NCBI GenBank assembly: GCA_002724185.1
Contig: PBOB01000071.1
Location: forward strand, 1 to 54,801
Source of the DNA: Acidiferrobacteraceae bacterium
Lineage (GTDB): Bacteria > Pseudomonadota > Gammaproteobacteria > Arenicellales > UBA868
DNA length: 54,801 bases
Reading direction: 5' to 3'
The position numbers were made by a program, and so were the translations under genes. Under the pieces are notes generated by a model. The model saw only the letters and a list, made by a program, of their open reading frames with translations. It was not told the origin of the DNA and did no database searches. Below, piece after piece: positions 54,785 through 54,801 of the stretch (its first letter is position 1; every line of letters starts with the position of its first letter).

Positions 54785-54801
54785 AATTTTCAATGACTTA
54801 C

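Noticed and set aside
1-54801. CRISPR arrays, insertion sequences or prophage genes
   Set aside because: No spaced direct repeats, transposase or phage protein was seen; composition and gene style are even across the window.

Overview
The window looks like the chromosome of a moderately low-GC gammaproteobacterium, probably free-living and aerobic. The right half carries a typical gammaproteobacterial housekeeping set in conserved order: petABC-sspA-sspB-hslVU, gltA with ycgL, prmC-prfA, and lolB-ispE-tRNA-Gln-prs-rplY-pth-ychF. SspA, SspB, LolB, YcgL and DUF1820 together point to this class. I cannot name a genus. GTG and TTG starts are frequent, so several gene starts were chosen from Shine-Dalgarno and family-length arguments and are flagged as such.

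Layout. (1) 1-9302, minus strand: a purine uptake and oxidation operon reading right to left: uraH, xdhA, xdhB, xdhC, guaD and a nucleoside/purine-type ABC transporter (ATPase plus two permeases). (2) 9469-10943, plus strand: puuE and uraD, closed by a strong intrinsic terminator at 11042-11066. (3) 11188-21125, plus strand: a ureide and carbamoyl-phosphate module: a PyrB-like carbamoyltransferase, an asparaginase-family amidohydrolase, carbamate kinase, a ureidoglycine-glyoxylate-type aminotransferase, a 72-residue protein matching the C-terminal domain of FdrA, AllG/YlbE (DUF1116), AllF/FdrA, AllH/YlbF (DUF2877) and a GMC oxidoreductase. (4) 21138-32178: mixed metabolism: glpK, a FAH-family hydrolase, a DgcA/DgcN-type D-glutamate pair, Leptospira-type citramalate synthase, a class V aminotransferase-fold enzyme, leuB, a DjlA-like co-chaperone and glutathione reductase. 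(5) 32344-54784: housekeeping genes, including oligopeptidase A, the cytochrome bc1 complex, HslVU and two tRNAs.

How the purine genes fit together. Guanine would be deaminated to xanthine (GuaD), oxidised to urate (XdhABC), and, after a uricase not seen here, taken through UraH, UraD and PuuE to allantoate. After an allantoate amidohydrolase, also not seen here, ureidoglycine would be transaminated to oxalurate. AllFGH would phosphorolyse oxalurate to oxamate and carbamoyl phosphate, and carbamate kinase would turn the latter into ATP. This makes purine breakdown energy-yielding as well as a nitrogen source.

The most novel points are in region 3. The PyrB-like enzyme keeps the carbamoyl-phosphate site but lacks the two residues that bind aspartate. 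The asparaginase-like enzyme keeps its catalytic residues but has lost both residues that hold the alpha-amino group. The FdrA C-terminal domain is encoded as a separate small gene. Together they suggest a specialised variant of the oxamate-carbamoyltransferase pathway, possibly including oxamate hydrolysis. These are inferences from residues and neighbourhood and need biochemical tests.
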